DNA of 64,000 nucleotides from Cichorium intybus (taxonomy: Eukaryota; Streptophyta; Magnoliopsida; Asterales; Asteraceae), in assembly GCA_023525715.1 (NCBI GenBank), contig CM042009.1, positions 125,409,819-125,473,818 on the forward strand. The letters run 5' to 3'. The first letter of the stretch is position 1. The number at the start of each line of letters is the position of its first letter. The translations under genes were made by a program, and so were the position numbers. The notes beneath the pieces were generated by a model. It saw nothing but the letters and a program-made list of their open reading frames with translations. It was not told the DNA's origin and searched no databases. Below are positions 1-14,174 of this stretch, in pieces.

Positions 1-770
1 CGATACAGACAGTAGAAGACATGCTACGATCATGCGTGATGGATTTTGGAGGCAGTAGAGATGAACACCTGCCTTTAGTAGAGCTTGCATACGACAACAG
101 TTACTATTTTAGCATAAAATGCCACCCTTGAGGCATTGTCTGGTAGAAAGTATAGAACTCCTTTGTGCTGGATAGAGGCAGGTGAGACTAAACGTATAAG
201 ACCAGAGATTATTAAAGTGATTAATGAGAAGATTGGTGTGATTTAAGCCAACATGACTGTAGCGCGAAACCAACAGAAGAGTTACATAGATCTAAAGAAA
301 AGACTGTATGAGTTACAAGTAAGCGATTAGTGATAAAAAAAAATTTGTCGCCATGGAAGGGCGTAATCAGATTTGACGAGAGAAGAAAGCTGAGTCCAAG
401 ATGCATTAGACCTTTCAGAATTCTAGAAAGAATTGGATTGCAAGAATTCAAGCTGAAGTTATCACCAGAACTCAGTGGAATACATGATACCTTTCATGTA
501 TGCTATCTGAAGAAGTACTTTGAAAAAGAAGAGTTAGTGATACCGCATACAGACTTGAGGGTGGAGACTCCTATCAGAATGATTGAAGAACCTGAAGCGA
601 TTCTAGAAATGCAGACTAAGAAGTTGAGAAACAAGAAGATTTACTTAGTGCTAGTCAAGAGGAAGCACCCATTAGGGTCAAATCTAACTTGGGAGACGCT
701 AGAAGAAATGAAGAGGAGATATCCAGATTTCACAGATTACGAAAAGATTCCGAGGACGGAATCCGCATAA
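1..770 (+). pseudogene. Integrase C-terminus and chromodomain fragment of gypsy pol
   Basis: Translation of the first 200 bases resembles the region after the integrase catalytic glutamate: a TVEDMLR-like start, an LPLVELAYDNSY-like stretch and a cassette around CWIEAGE. It is broken by stops near 129 and 244. An open frame from 330 to 770 keeps the SPWKGVIRF block, the IHDTFHVCYLKK block and a chromodomain-like end containing KLRNKKI, SNLTWETLEEM and RYPDF. The same blocks occur in order in the pol at 39758-42712. The protein would help integration and chromatin targeting, but this copy cannot encode a full product. The start at 330 is only the first methionine after a stop. Confidence 0.85.
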
Positions 771-780
771 GGAAGGTGAC

Positions 781-3341
781 TGTAAGAACCCACGAAAAAG
801 TTGAAAAAGGGTAAAACGGTCTTTCGACACGTTATAAGACTATTATGAAAAAAAATAATATGTATTTGTCAAATAATATGATAAGAAATAAGAGTTTAAG
901 CAAAATTTGGAGTTTTATCGCGTGAATAGTAAAACTTGACCAAAAAGGGCAAAATGGTCATTTGGCATGGAAATGACCAAAATGTCAAGAAAATGTCAAG
1001 TTAGTAGTTAATGGAACTTAGTTAGTAAATATATGAACTTTTGGACCACTTTTGAACAAAAGGTAGAAGTTAGGGACTAAAATGCAAAGTTTATTATAAA
1101 CATTTAAATATATATGTTATATGATAATTATTCCCTATCATATGAGAAATCAGTTGAGAGGATTCTAGAGAGCACGAGAGAGAGCTAGAGAGAGCAAGAG
1201 GGAAGAAGAAGCTTGGAAAATCCAGCAAAGGAATCAAGAATCCAACCTTGGAATTAGAGATTCCAAGCTTTGAAAGGTAAGGTTTCCTTAGTTCTAACCT
1301 AGTTCTTGTGTGTGTTCTTGATTTGGTCTCTGGAAGGAATTGAAACTGCAATTTCAGTTATAAATCATGTGGGTTAAGTAGCTAATGCTTCCAATAAGTC
1401 ATTAGTTAAGAACTTAACCCAAAAGCATGGAAGTAGATTGCTATTCTTGAGAATTTGCAAGTTTGGTCAAGAACTTCAATTCTTGCATTTGATTGATTGA
1501 AACGACTTTAATGGACTAAAACCTTGTATTGATGGAAGGTTTTAGTCAAGGAACAAACCCCATATGATTAAGAACAGAAATAAGTGCTTAATGGGTGAAA
1601 ACTGCATGCTACAGTGCACAAATCGCGACTGATCAGGACACTGCCCAGGCGCTAGGCGCAGTGCGCCCAAGATCTGGGCGGGGTGCACCCAGGCGCAGTG
1701 CACCCTGAGCCAGGCGCAGTGCGCCCTCAGACAGGGACCAAAAAATGTTAGAAATTTCAAATGCTAGAAACCATAGCTAGACATGTCCGTTTGGTCTGAA
1801 ATTTTAGCCATAACCCTAAAATGGTATGAGAACATGTCGGGAATTGTCAAATCCGTAATCCGACCTTGCGGAAAAGTCACTGTAGCGGCAGTGGCTAAAC
1901 TTCAAGTTTATGTCAAAACTTGATTTTTGGAATTTGAGCTAGACTTGTCCAATGAACTCCAAATTTGAAACACAAGTCTAATATGGCCTAAGATTTCATG
2001 GAAAAGAGTCGGAACTGAAATACGACCCCTCGGGGGTACTGCAGCAGAATAGCAAAATGATATTTTCAGAAAATGAGAATACGCGTATTTCGGAGAAAAC
2101 TATAAAACGAGTTTATTAGTGGTTATACATTTATTATAACCCGGAGTTGTGTCATATGAGACTTTAGCATTATAGAGTTAATTATATTGAGTATTTATAT
2201 ATACTACTTGTATAGGTGGTGCTTCGAACGTTGTTGAGCACGGAAAAGGGAAGGGTGTACGAGAAGCCTAGTGACCCGTAGTTACACCAAGGTGAGTTTT
2301 ATGAGGATTTCTTTAGTACATAGCAAAATGATATTTTCAGAAAATGAGATTTCCAAATATTTGAAAATTCTAAGGTTTGGAAATAGTTTTGAAAGTAGCT
2401 CTATGAGCTAAGTGTTTAAAAGAGATTTTAAAGAAGTTCAGTATTTAAAGAAGTATAGTTTATAAAGTCTTGAAAGAAGCTCCATACATGAGCTAAAGAT
2501 GTTGAGATTAGTTTTAAAGATATTTTTGATTATGAGTCTAAAAGTTTATGAGTTGAGTTATTTATAAATTGTGTCCCATTTTGACCAATTTGAGATCTAA
2601 TGAGATAAGAATTAAAGAAAGAAAGAAGAAAGAGTTAGTTGTCCGGACTAGGATCACCCACATAATCGGGAGATCAGAAGACACTACTGGGATGGTACCT
2701 CCCGTCGCGAAGTAGTTGTCTAGCTTAGTATACCCTTGTGCTTGAATCCGTTCCAAGTCACAAAGGGGAGACAGAATGAGCATAACCTAACGGGCGGATC
2801 TGTTCTGTCCCGCGAGGGGAGCTAGTAGAATGAATTAAACAAATTAATTCATGAGTTTCAGTTGGTCACAAGTAAAAGAGAAAGAAAGTAGTTTTAAAGA
2901 AAGCAAAGAAAGTAGTTTTAAAGAAAGAAAGCAGTTTTAAGAAAATAAACAGTTTTGAGAAAGAAAGTATTTTTGGGTTTTAATTATAGAAAAGCAAAGA
3001 GATTTGAGACTTATTTTGAAAATAAGCTTTCAGCAGTCTATCAGTTTACTTGTTATTAGTTCAAGTTTTAAATAGAAAAGTTTTGGGTCTAAACCCATAT
3101 TACTCACGAGGTTTTATGTCTCACGTATATTGTTTTTTTTAAATGCTATGTACTTAGGTGACAGGAGCAGAAGTTGAAGTGGGACCAGTGTGTATACAGT
3201 AAGTTTAAATTATGGTTTTCTGTATTGAGTCTGTAATACCCTTTCAGAATGAAGTTTGTAAAAAAAATTTGGTGACTTTTTATTAGTCACGTTTTGTAAA
3301 ATAAACTATATTAAATTATGGTTTGAGAAAGGGGTGTTACA
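781..3341 (+). repeat. 3' LTR of the gypsy element, about 2.56 kb
   Basis: Starts TGTAAGAACC just after the chromodomain stop and ends GGGGTGTTACA, so it has the TG...CA ends and TGTAA/TTACA short inverted repeats of a gypsy LTR. It contains a GC-rich block near 1657-1731, a GGGATGGTACCTCCC stretch near 2688 that recurs in the solo LTR at 58944-62288, and purine-rich AAAGAAAG runs at 2875-2980. The polypurine tract just upstream is weak (GGAAGG). Confidence 0.75.
1620..1735. repeat. GC-rich internal repeat in the LTR
   Basis: Three or four near copies of CAGGCGCAGTGC(G/A)CCC occur in about 80 bases, partly self-complementary, in an otherwise AT-rich LTR. Comparable CpG-dense patches occur in the other LTRs and UTRs of this window. 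Function unknown. Confidence 0.7.
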
Positions 3342-3644
3342 CAAATGCTGTGAACCAAGTTTAGTCCTCATAACAGAAGAATACCAAGTAACAGATGATT
3401 ACAAAGAAAGTAAATTCCTAGTTCTCTTATACCATAAAGTGCAGTGCTATTTTTGGCTTACAGCAGATGGTACATCGAATCTGAAAGTACCCAAGATATA
3501 AATTTTAGAACCATAAGCTACAGTTATAAAAACAAAAATTCAGATGGAACCTACTAAAATTTATGCTATATGTAGAAAACACAACTCTAAAATAAATATT
3601 GCAGCATATTTGATAATCAATATCAAGCAAATGAATCAGCATAA
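3342..3644. other. Non-coding stretch, nothing recognised
   Basis: AT-rich sequence after the LTR end. I see no sustained coding frame, terminal repeat or RNA gene. Confidence 0.5.
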
Positions 3645-4075
3645 CTTGGGCGGGAGCTAAGTTTCAAAAATTTCAAATTTTGAAAATCCAAAAAACTTGG
3701 CCTGGAGCTAAATTTCAAAATTTTCAAAGTTTTCAAATTTTGAAAATCCGAAAAATTGGGCGGGAGCTAAGTTTCAAAATTTTCAAATTTTGAAAATCCG
3801 AGAAGTTTGGGCGGGAGCTAAGTTTCAAATTTTGAAAACTATTTTCAAATTTTGAAAATCTGAAAAACTTGGGCGGGAGCTAATTTCAAAATTTTCAAAG
3901 TTTTCGAATTTTGAAAAATCCGAAAAACTTGGGCGGGAGCTAAGTTTCAAAATTTTCAAAATTTTCAAATTTTGAAAATTTGAAAAAACTTGGGCGGGAG
4001 TTAATTTCAAAATTTTCAAAGTTTTCAAATTTTGAAAAATCCGAAAAACTTGGGCTGGAGCTAAGTTTCAAAAAT
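3645..4075. repeat. Minisatellite, ~50-61-bp unit, about 8 copies
   Basis: Successive units begin at about 3645, 3695, 3756, 3806, 3866, 3926, 3988 and 4048. Each starts ACTTGGGCGGGAGCTAA and continues with TTTCAAAATTTTCAAATTTTGAAAA, a motif that is itself an inverted repeat (TTTCAAA/TTTGAAA). Units alternate between a ~50-bp and a ~60-bp version, differing by an extra internal TTTTCAAAG. The minus-strand open frame across it only reflects the repeat. Confidence 0.9.
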
Positions 4076-6607
4076 TGTAAGTATCATTTTGAGGTTCTAG
4101 TTACATTTCTAAGTAACATTTTGAGCTATGTTTCAAAAATTTCTAAGTAACATATTGGACGTAGCATTTTGAGGTTCTAGTATCATTTTGTCTCTATGCC
4201 ATGTAAAATGACTGCTTTTGGTCCTTGAGTATAAGTCAATTTTGCAATATTGGACCCAAAAACAGTCATTCTACAGAGAATAGGAACAAAAAACGTTACA
4301 AAAACCAAGAATAGACATATCTCTGTTGTTAACCTGCCAATCATAGAATTTTAGTAGTCAAAAAACATGATACCCTTATGGGTTTTCAACAGTTCCAGAA
4401 CAACAGAAATCTAGAAATTAATTAATAGGAAAATAATTGACCTGAGTTTTATTGTAAAAGACTTCATTCTTGGTGAGCATCAAAATCTCAACCTCTCCTT
4501 TGATGACATTTTGCTTCTCTTCTTCCCTTATTTTGCAACTATCCAACTGTCATGAACCAAAAAAAGTCACTCTCCCAAAACAGAAACTATGCATAAATAA
4601 CAAGAAAGACTCAATAAAAGACCCAAGGGTAAATCTGTCCAGCATCACGGAATCATGGACAAATCAATCCAGAAACTGCAGCACCATACTTCAAAGAAAA
4701 AAACCAGGAGCAGCAAAACCAACTTCTAGATATAAATCAGAAACAGCTCCCAAACCTTGACCTCAAAGAGCAAAAGCATCTGAACCATTACAGCCGAAAA
4801 AAAACTTCAATTAGCCCAATCACGGCTTCCCCATTACTCCTGCTTTAAGCATCATCAATTTCCAAATCTACTACTAAAGAACATTCTCCTGCCACTTTCT
4901 TCTCCTCTAGAAGTTGATATCGAGTTCTGTATAGATCTGTAACATTCACAAAATCAAAAGGTTAAATTAAAATCAAAATATGAAGAATTACCAAAGCAAA
5001 AAAATTGAGATCTACTAATGTTAATGCAGTGAGGTACAAATCTATAGCATACACGAAAAACAAATAGATATTACAGATACATGCACATACACACAAATAC
5101 ATACATAAATACAAGCAAATAAACATAGATACAACCCAACACATACAAATACACACGGATTTAGACACAGATACACATGATTTCATAAAAATCCACATAA
5201 ATACACACAAAACATAACTACAAGCTCAAATAGCTACAAATAAACAGATACACACACAAATCCAGTATTGTAGAAAGGAATAAAAATCATACCCGATTCC
5301 TTACCTTTCTCTCATTCCCAATTCCTCTCTCTTTCTCATGTCCCAATCTCTTAATATACGTTTCATAAACATCCTAGGTGCACTCCAATGTTAATAACCA
5401 AAACACACCTAAAACATTGAGAGGGTGGGGGTGCCCAAGATAATAGATAGTAAGATCTGTTTAATTTGAAAAAACAAAAAACAAAGAGGACGGCAAGCGG
5501 AGTTTTGAACTTCCTGCTTAGTTCCATTGCATATCTGTAGCACATGTTCTGTAAACCTGCAAATGAAGCCAAAACATCACGAAATAAGGAAACATGACCA
5601 AATTCATCAAACATGTCCTATTTTCCAGCAAACCAAGTCGATGGGCTATTTCTGGAACAAAACACAAAAGATTGGATTTATTCAGCACATCAAAATCTCA
5701 AAAGCCATGAAAATAGTGGTTGAAAGCCGCAACAGCGAGGAAGGGGGAGAATCTTCTCAAACATCATTGGGGTCACAAAAAAATTCAAAATCCTTAGCAA
5801 AAAGATCTAACCTGTGATGTGTAGAAAATCAAAATTAGAACGGTGATAATGGATTTCACGGTGGTGCTGTCTCCGATCAGTGGCGGTGTCATTCATGAAG
5901 AAATCGAACCCACCTACAAAAACATCAAAATCAAAAAGTTCACAGAATATAAAAGTAAATTGGAAAGATTAAGTCGTCTCTAGAGAGATCGGGACCAATG
6001 GCTTTTAAGGGATCGTTGTTGAAGGCGCCACCACCGTTGGAGATCCATACCGAACCCGATCGAAATTCATCAGGTGGCTTACTTAGGGTGTGATTTTTAG
6101 GTGGATTTTTTTGAAGCAGACATCGGGTCCAATGGCTTTTAAGGGATCGTTGTTGAAGGGGGAAGAAGGCCGAAGAAGGCGGATTTAGGGTCACCGATTG
6201 CAGTGGTTGCAGGCGGAAGAAGGAGGAGAAAAATTAGGGTTTTCATGGAGAATCGGGACTGTGTTACCAGAGTTGAAGGTGGATCAGGTGGAGATTCATA
6301 AAAATTCCGATCAGGTGGCGGATGTAGGGGTCAGAAAGAATGGTAACGTGGTGGTGGCGGATGAAGGCGATGAGGAGGTATAAAGATGACGGCTAGGTAA
6401 TGTTGTTTGGTATATCTCCTGCTAGGGTTAGATATGGTAATATAACCCATTAATGTGGTATCCGCCGATAAGAACCGGACACGCTGGCAATCCGGACCCG
6501 GCCTCATGTACACGCCGGCAATCCGGAATCTTTGTAGGTGTATGCATAAAAGGGTTGTATTGTCTTAATTTTAAGACTTTTGTGCTTAAAAAGCTTGTAA
6601 ATTATAT

Positions 6608-6612
<5 letters not shown>
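4076..6612. other. Non-coding region with short internal repeats
   Basis: No supportable gene. 5040-5260 is low-complexity, rich in ACACAAATAC-type words. A ~35-base block beginning GGGACCAATGGC near 5991 recurs imperfectly near 6127, about 136 bases on. The 6420-6540 stretch repeats GGCAATCCGGA. Open frames are short, unlinked and without recognisable domains. Confidence 0.5.

Positions 6613-6613
<1 letters not shown>

Positions 6614-6689
<76 letters not shown>
6614..6689. repeat. (TA)n microsatellite
   Basis: About 75 bases of uninterrupted TA, followed by a degenerate TA stretch to about 6706 that abuts the GCTCG-rich repeat. Confidence 0.95.
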
Positions 6690-6695
<6 letters not shown>

Positions 6696-6705
6696 TATTA
6701 TATAT

Positions 6706-6885
6706 AGGCTCGTTTAGGGCTCGCGAGCCTAATCGAGCTTGGTGCCAGAGGCTCGGCTCGGGCTCGTTTAATAAACGAGCCTTATATTTAAGCTCGGGCT
6801 CGTTTAAAATCGGTCTCGAACCGAGCTTTTATCGAACCGGTCCCGGATAACTCACGAGCCGGCTCGATTGATTTGCACCCCCACT
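6706..6885. repeat. GCTCG-rich palindromic repeat, probable DNA-transposon fragment
   Basis: Dense GGCTCG/CGAGCC words with local palindromes such as CTCGTTTAATAAACGAG, and GAACCGAGC/GAACCGG further on. Such sequences are common dispersed repeats in plants. Terminal repeats and target duplication could not be assigned, so the class is open. Confidence 0.5.
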
Positions 6886-8759
<1,874 letters not shown>

Positions 8760-9068
8760 ATTATATTGAAGAGTTTATTTAATTGGTTTAATTTTTGACC
8801 GATTTAAAATGATCTAATTCCTCATGTGTTGACAGGTCATGTGCTATTTATTGTTTCTATCCTTGTGTCGTTTAAATATATTTTAAAGAGGATGCGTTAC
8901 TCTGTTTTTATGATTTCTTTCAAAAATTATCATTTTATATATTACATTGAGATCGAAGGTAAACATGCAACAAACTGTGTCGTTAGTCTTTTTGGATAGT
9001 AAACTAAGTCGTTTAAACACAACGTCCATCAAGCTAGTTGTCATAACATAACAGTGCATTACCCGTTG

Positions 9069-9541
9069 GCGATGTTTTAAAACCCTGGTTGACTCGGCCG
9101 GTTGAACCGGTTGGACTGTGAACCGGTGAAGAGTAGGTCCATTATGACCGATTTTTTGCTAATTTCTGACTCAGATTGAACCAGCCGGTTTTCTGAAAAA
9201 CTGGTTGGACCAGTGACCCAGAACCGAGTTAGCCCAACGGTTGAAACAAAAAATTAGAATTTGGCTTTAAAACTTGGTTAAAAATTCAATGTTGAAACTT
9301 TTAAAATTGGTAATCATTGATTCATTAAATTTAGTAAATTTTTTCTATAGAAAGTTGATAAAATATCTTTTTTGATGCCAAAAAAACGAAATTACATTGT
9401 TTATGTGTTATTAATATGTAGTTATGCAAATATAAAATATATTAACATTATAAAAACCAGATTGACTCGGCGGTTGAACCTGTTGACCCATGACCTAATC
9501 GCCACACCATATTAATTAAAAAACCGAGTTTTAAAACATTC
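9069..9541. mobile_element. Probable MITE rich in GGTTGAACC words
   Basis: The left end reads ATGTTTTAAAACCCTGG. The right end, on the other strand, reads AATGTTTTAAAACTCGG, giving a terminal inverted repeat around GTTTTAAAAC. Inside are repeated CCGGTTGAACC and GACTCGG words near both ends. No transposase. I could not find a matching target duplication, so boundaries are approximate. Confidence 0.5.
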
Positions 9542-9899
9542 ATTTAATAGTTTAACGGTAATGTTTGCTAAACATCTTATCATATGTAACTAAGGTTTGA
9601 ACCCATCTAATCAATTTAATTATTGAAAAAAAAAATCTTTATTTTGTTGCTATTATATATTTTAAACATATTTTATATCCAAAAATATATAATAAGAATA
9701 GATTCAATCTAAATTACCTATCTATGAATGATACTTAATCACCAAAAACCCAAATTTTAGCTTGTGGTATTATATATTCTTATATACCATTTATTCTTTT
9801 AATAAAGCATTTATGATTTATTTACCATGCAAATGTTGCCCGTGAAGAAAAGCGCGTAGGCATAAGAGAGAAAGCATGAGAAAGGAAGGCCTGCGGCTT

Positions 9900-10060
9900 T
9901 GGCGCTGGTAATGTGGCCCACCACACACATCCTTTCCCGTCTCTTTCTCTGCAATATAAAACAAAAATTAAAAGAGACCCCCTTGTTTTCCTCCACATTC
10001 AAATACCCCCCAATTCTCTACTAATTTTCTTAACAACCAAATTTCCACAGCTTTATCCGT
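9900..10060 (+). promoter_or_regulatory. Promoter-like patch
   Basis: In about 150 bases there is a GGCCCACC word (like plant TCP-type GGCCCA sites), a pyrimidine-rich CTCTTTCTCTGC patch, a TATA-like CAATATAAAAC and a CA-rich leader-like stretch. The arrangement resembles a plant promoter and 5' leader, but no coding frame follows within several kilobases. It could be the relic of a lost or moved gene, or chance. Confidence 0.25.
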
Positions 10061-10374
10061 TACGGATATATGTGATCGTTAATTACATTTTATTTATTAA
10101 TTTGGTCAAATGATTTATAATAAATATTTTTATTTCTAAGTTTTCCGAATATTCAATTTCTCCGTTAAATTATATATTTTATATAACTGAAGCTCGGTAA
10201 CGAAACGGAATCGAACATGTAGCATATGAAAAATCCATGAGAGTCTAGTGGTTGATGTGGTGAATTTCATACAGCAAGTCTAGAGTTTAAATATTTGCTA
10301 GTGTTCTGTAGTTGACTTTTCATGTGGGCCTTTGAGTGAGTTAATGTGGACCGCTCATGTGATACAGTTTACCA

Positions 10375-10635
10375 TTTTTTTAGAAACCGATTATAGTAAA
10401 AAATAATAAGAACTGAATAATGAACCGAAGTATAATGTACCATTTCGACACCAATTCGGTTCGTAAAAGTAAGTTTAGTATGAACTTAAAGGTAAACTCA
10501 TTACTGAAATCATATCGAACCGAAAAATATCAAAACCATTTATAAAAAAAAAAATAGGAACCAAATACCTTACCGAATTATAAGAGACGATACCGATTCG
10601 GTTCAAATGATTGGATCTATTGACCCCTAATTATA
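10375..10635. repeat. CGGTTC-rich degraded repeat
   Basis: Repeated GAACCGA/TTCGGTTC words in both orientations, ending near a TTGACCCCTAATTA edge. This resembles plant non-autonomous DNA transposons of the GGTTCGG type. Ends and target duplication are not resolved. Confidence 0.4.
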
Positions 10636-11121
10636 CATCACACTGATTATATAATTTTTTTATAGTTTATTATTTAGAATGAACCAATTTTCCATTTCAT
10701 CTTTGTTGATTTTGATATAAAATTGTTCCATCAATTAGTTATTCGTTGATTTTGATATAAAACTATTTATCAATAATTTAAAAGGTTTGCACTATGAAAA
10801 GTGTTTTCTCAAATTCTTACAGCAAAAAGACTTCAAAAAAAAGTATATAAAATTGTAATTTTCATTGAAAATACGGATTTGGTATTTTGATGAGTTGTAA
10901 CCGTATTTTGTATGATGGTAGCTATCTAAAAAGTAAAAACCAGTTTCAGATGATGATTTTGCAATTTTTCTATTTGCGAAATTGATAGGTTATTGATGTA
11001 AAAAAATTAAAATTAGTTATTTTATTAAAAGATTTCTCAATTTTGGATATTTTTATTATTATTTTCTTTTTATAAAATAAGTATATGTTGATAGAAAAAG
11101 CTTGTCAAATAAAGAATAGAA

Positions 11122-11530
11122 TTTAGAACATATTATATGTTTTTAGTTATGAAATATCAATAATTTTATTATAATTTTAAATTGATTTCAAAGTCATTAT
11201 GCTAGTGTATTGTTTTCGCTTTTTGGGTTAGGGATGATCAAAAAACCCGAGAATCGGAACTGAATCCGAAACCGAACCCGATTCAGGACCAATTTGTAAA
11301 TCAATTCGGTCTTTGGGTAGTAGTTTAGAACATACTATATGTTTTTAGTTATGAAATATCAATAATTTTTAGTATGATTTTAAATTGATTTCAAAGTCAT
11401 TATGCTAGCTTACTGTTTTGGCCTTTTGGGTTAAGGATGATAAAAAAAACCCGAGAAGCGGAACCACTCGGAACTGAACCCGGTTCAGGATCGATTAGGT
11501 AAATCGCTTCGGTCTTCGGGTAGTAGTTTA
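11122..11530. repeat. Tandem duplication, ~200-bp unit, two copies
   Basis: The block starting TTTAGAACATATTATATG at 11122 is repeated from 11334, including GATTTCAAAGTCATTATG, the GGGTTAGGGATGAT edge, CCCGAGAA and the GGTAGTAGTTTAG end. Copies differ by small indels (offsets 212 and 193) and scattered substitutions. Confidence 0.85.
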
Positions 11531-11634
11531 GCCCTTATTCGGGTATCAGATTTTTCAGGTACGGTACAATCGAGTTTCGGGTAATATGGGCCTAAGAATC
11601 GAGTCGAGAAGTTGAAAAGCTAAGGACCTTTTAG

Positions 11635-11751
11635 GCATTGTAGTTTGTAAACTACATGTTTGAAAGCAATGTACTTTAGAAAAAAGTTTTTTATTTCTAA
11701 ATTACATTACTTTAAAACATGTTGTGTGCAAACTACAATGCTAATATTTTT
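11635..11751. repeat. Long hairpin (inverted repeat) unit 1
   Basis: The 117-base segment starts GCATTGTAGTTTG and ends CAAACTACAATGC. The arms continue inward through ACATGTTT/AAACATGT and GTACTTTAGA/TCTAAATTAC with a short AT-rich loop near 11693. It would fold into one long stem. It resembles a foldback element; no coding. Confidence 0.85.
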
Positions 11752-11792
11752 TCCTAGATTTTGCATTAAAGTGACCAAAAGCACATTTTTAG

Positions 11793-11892
11793 GTATTGTA
11801 CTTTGTAAACTACATGTTTTAAAGCAATGTACTTTAGATTTTTTTTTCTAAAGTACATTGATGTAATACATGTTCTTTACAAACTACAATGC
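11793..11892. repeat. Long hairpin (inverted repeat) unit 2
   Basis: A second, related 100-base palindrome: GTATTGTACTTTGTAAAC on the left, GTTCTTTACAAACTACAATGC-like on the right, with an almost perfect AATGTACTTTAGA/TCTAAAGTACATT inner stem around a poly-T loop. It lies 41 bases after unit 1 and is a divergent copy of it. Confidence 0.85.
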
Positions 11893-12140
11893 AAAAAAAT
11901 AAATTTTGGATATGCTATAATGCCGTTACCCAAACCCATTTATCATTTTCAATTATTTTCGGTTCTAAACCCGACCAAATCCGAACTAAATGGGTAACCG
12001 AACAGAGGACCAATTTCCCAAACGGTTCGATTTTCGGTTCCTTCTATTGTTCTTATTTGATCTTTGGTTCTTTCGGGTTCGATTCCAGTCGGTCTAGTTT
12101 CGCACTTGTGCTCATTTTTATTTTGGGTAATGATATTTTT

Positions 12141-12892
12141 CCAAAAAAAAGAATAAACAATATTTTCTATGAATATATTGATAGCACGACAACCATTATT
12201 TTATGAAAAACATCACGTCCTAAAACAAAACTACACTGATAATAGTTCATAAGATCATACAACATACCATCTCATGCATGTACGAGATGCTGAGCAAAAG
12301 CACGGGCAAGCACTACTATACCACGTCTGCCATAAGATGGGCACCATGAAAGTGGGTGTTCGAGGATGAAGCATGGCATGAAGATCCTCTCTTAGCTATA
12401 AGTTATGGTCACTTCATATCTCTCACTTTTTCTCTACCACTTTAGCCTAGTCAATTTACTCACAACTCCCCTTCCATTCAGAAAATAGTCACCTCTTACT
12501 TCCTTTCATTTTCAAATTAAAATTAATTTCTTTTTAAAAAGCAAGATTAAATTAAAATAAATTTTCCATTACAAAACTAATAATTTTAAATATACAATTA
12601 CTTAAAACTAAAATTAAACATTAAACAAAATATAAAAATAATTTAAACTAAACTTAAAAACTAAAAAATTACATTTGATATTTTTTTCATAATATCGACC
12701 TTCAGCTTCGAGTACAGAAACGAGATTGAGATCGAAATAGGTGATGGGGTCGAGTTGAGGTTATGTGAATTTGTTAAAAGGACGATAAACTAGGTTGAAC
12801 GAGGCTTGAGAATAAAATGTTATTCTGAGATGATGAAATTATGGTGGTGAAAAAAATGATACACTAATTGCATGATATAAGGTGGTGATGAT
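12141..12892. other. AT-rich non-coding stretch
   Basis: No gene or bounded repeat recognised. A GC-richer part at 12265-12400 has no open frame of note. Confidence 0.4.
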
Positions 12893-13088
12893 CAGGGGCG
12901 GATACAGGATTTATCAGTAGCGGGTGCACAATAGTGGGTGGGTGACATTTTATTATTTAAGCGGGTGCACAATTTTTTTCGTACCGTTGCACCTAATAGA
13001 AAATAAATAAAAAAAAAAATTTCCACTCCGTACACGATTTTTAGCAGGTGCACCGCCCCCCCGATGCTCTATATTGAATCCGCCAGTG
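12893..13088. mobile_element. hAT-type MITE, 196 bp
   Basis: Terminal inverted repeats CAGGGGCGGATAC (left) and, on the other strand, CACTGGCGGATTC (right). The element is flanked on both sides by the identical 8-bp duplication GTGATGAT (12885-12892 and 13089-13096), the duplication length typical of hAT transposition. No coding capacity. The ends belong to the common plant GGGGCGGAT repeat type. Confidence 0.85.
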
Positions 13089-13256
13089 GTGATGATGATT
13101 GTTAGACGCAAAAATGTTTCTCGTCACCTTTTATTTTCTTTGCCGAACCTTGATGTTTTTGATGCATTGTTTGAAATCATTGGTGAGAAAAATTGTTTGA
13201 TGTGTAGAATGTAAAGAAATTTTTTGTTTTTGTGGTAGTACAAAATATCTACTGGA

Positions 13257-13258
<2 letters not shown>

Positions 13259-13345
<87 letters not shown>
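13259..13345. repeat. (TA)n microsatellite
   Basis: About 87 bases of TA immediately left of the half-MITE copy. Confidence 0.95.
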
Positions 13346-14115
<770 letters not shown>

Positions 14116-14174
14116 ACACACCATATACATTGAGTATTTACATATAAATATACCATATAAACAAAATATGACAT

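Larger units (their letters stand above)
1..3341 (+). mobile_element. 3' part of a Ty3/gypsy chromodomain retrotransposon (Tekay-like)
   Basis: The window opens inside the integrase region of a gypsy element and runs through its C-terminal domain into a 3' LTR that ends in GTTACA. The 5' LTR, gag and most of pol lie outside the window, so no target duplication can be tested. The coding part is clearly related to the longer element at 39731-44750 but is more decayed. Lineage is inferred from the integrase/chromodomain and the long LTR. Confidence 0.85.
11225..12140. repeat. GGTTCGG-rich repeat zone
   Basis: CCGAACCCG, CGGTTC and TCGGGT words are dense at both ends (11225-11600 and 11930-12100), as in plant GGTTCGG non-autonomous elements. 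Two hairpin units are embedded in the middle. A single parent element is likely, but terminal repeats could not be fixed. Confidence 0.35.

Noticed and set aside
3825..4028. Minus-strand frame with repeated FSDFSKFENFENF-like peptide
   Set aside because: It mirrors the DNA minisatellite, has no start context and no relative I recognise.
4470..4760. 96-codon plus-strand frame
   Set aside because: Low-complexity Lys/Ser-rich translation with no recognisable domain or splice context.
6198..6383. Small frame after an AATTAGGG-type stretch
   Set aside because: Short, no relatives recognised, and it lies among degenerate direct repeats.
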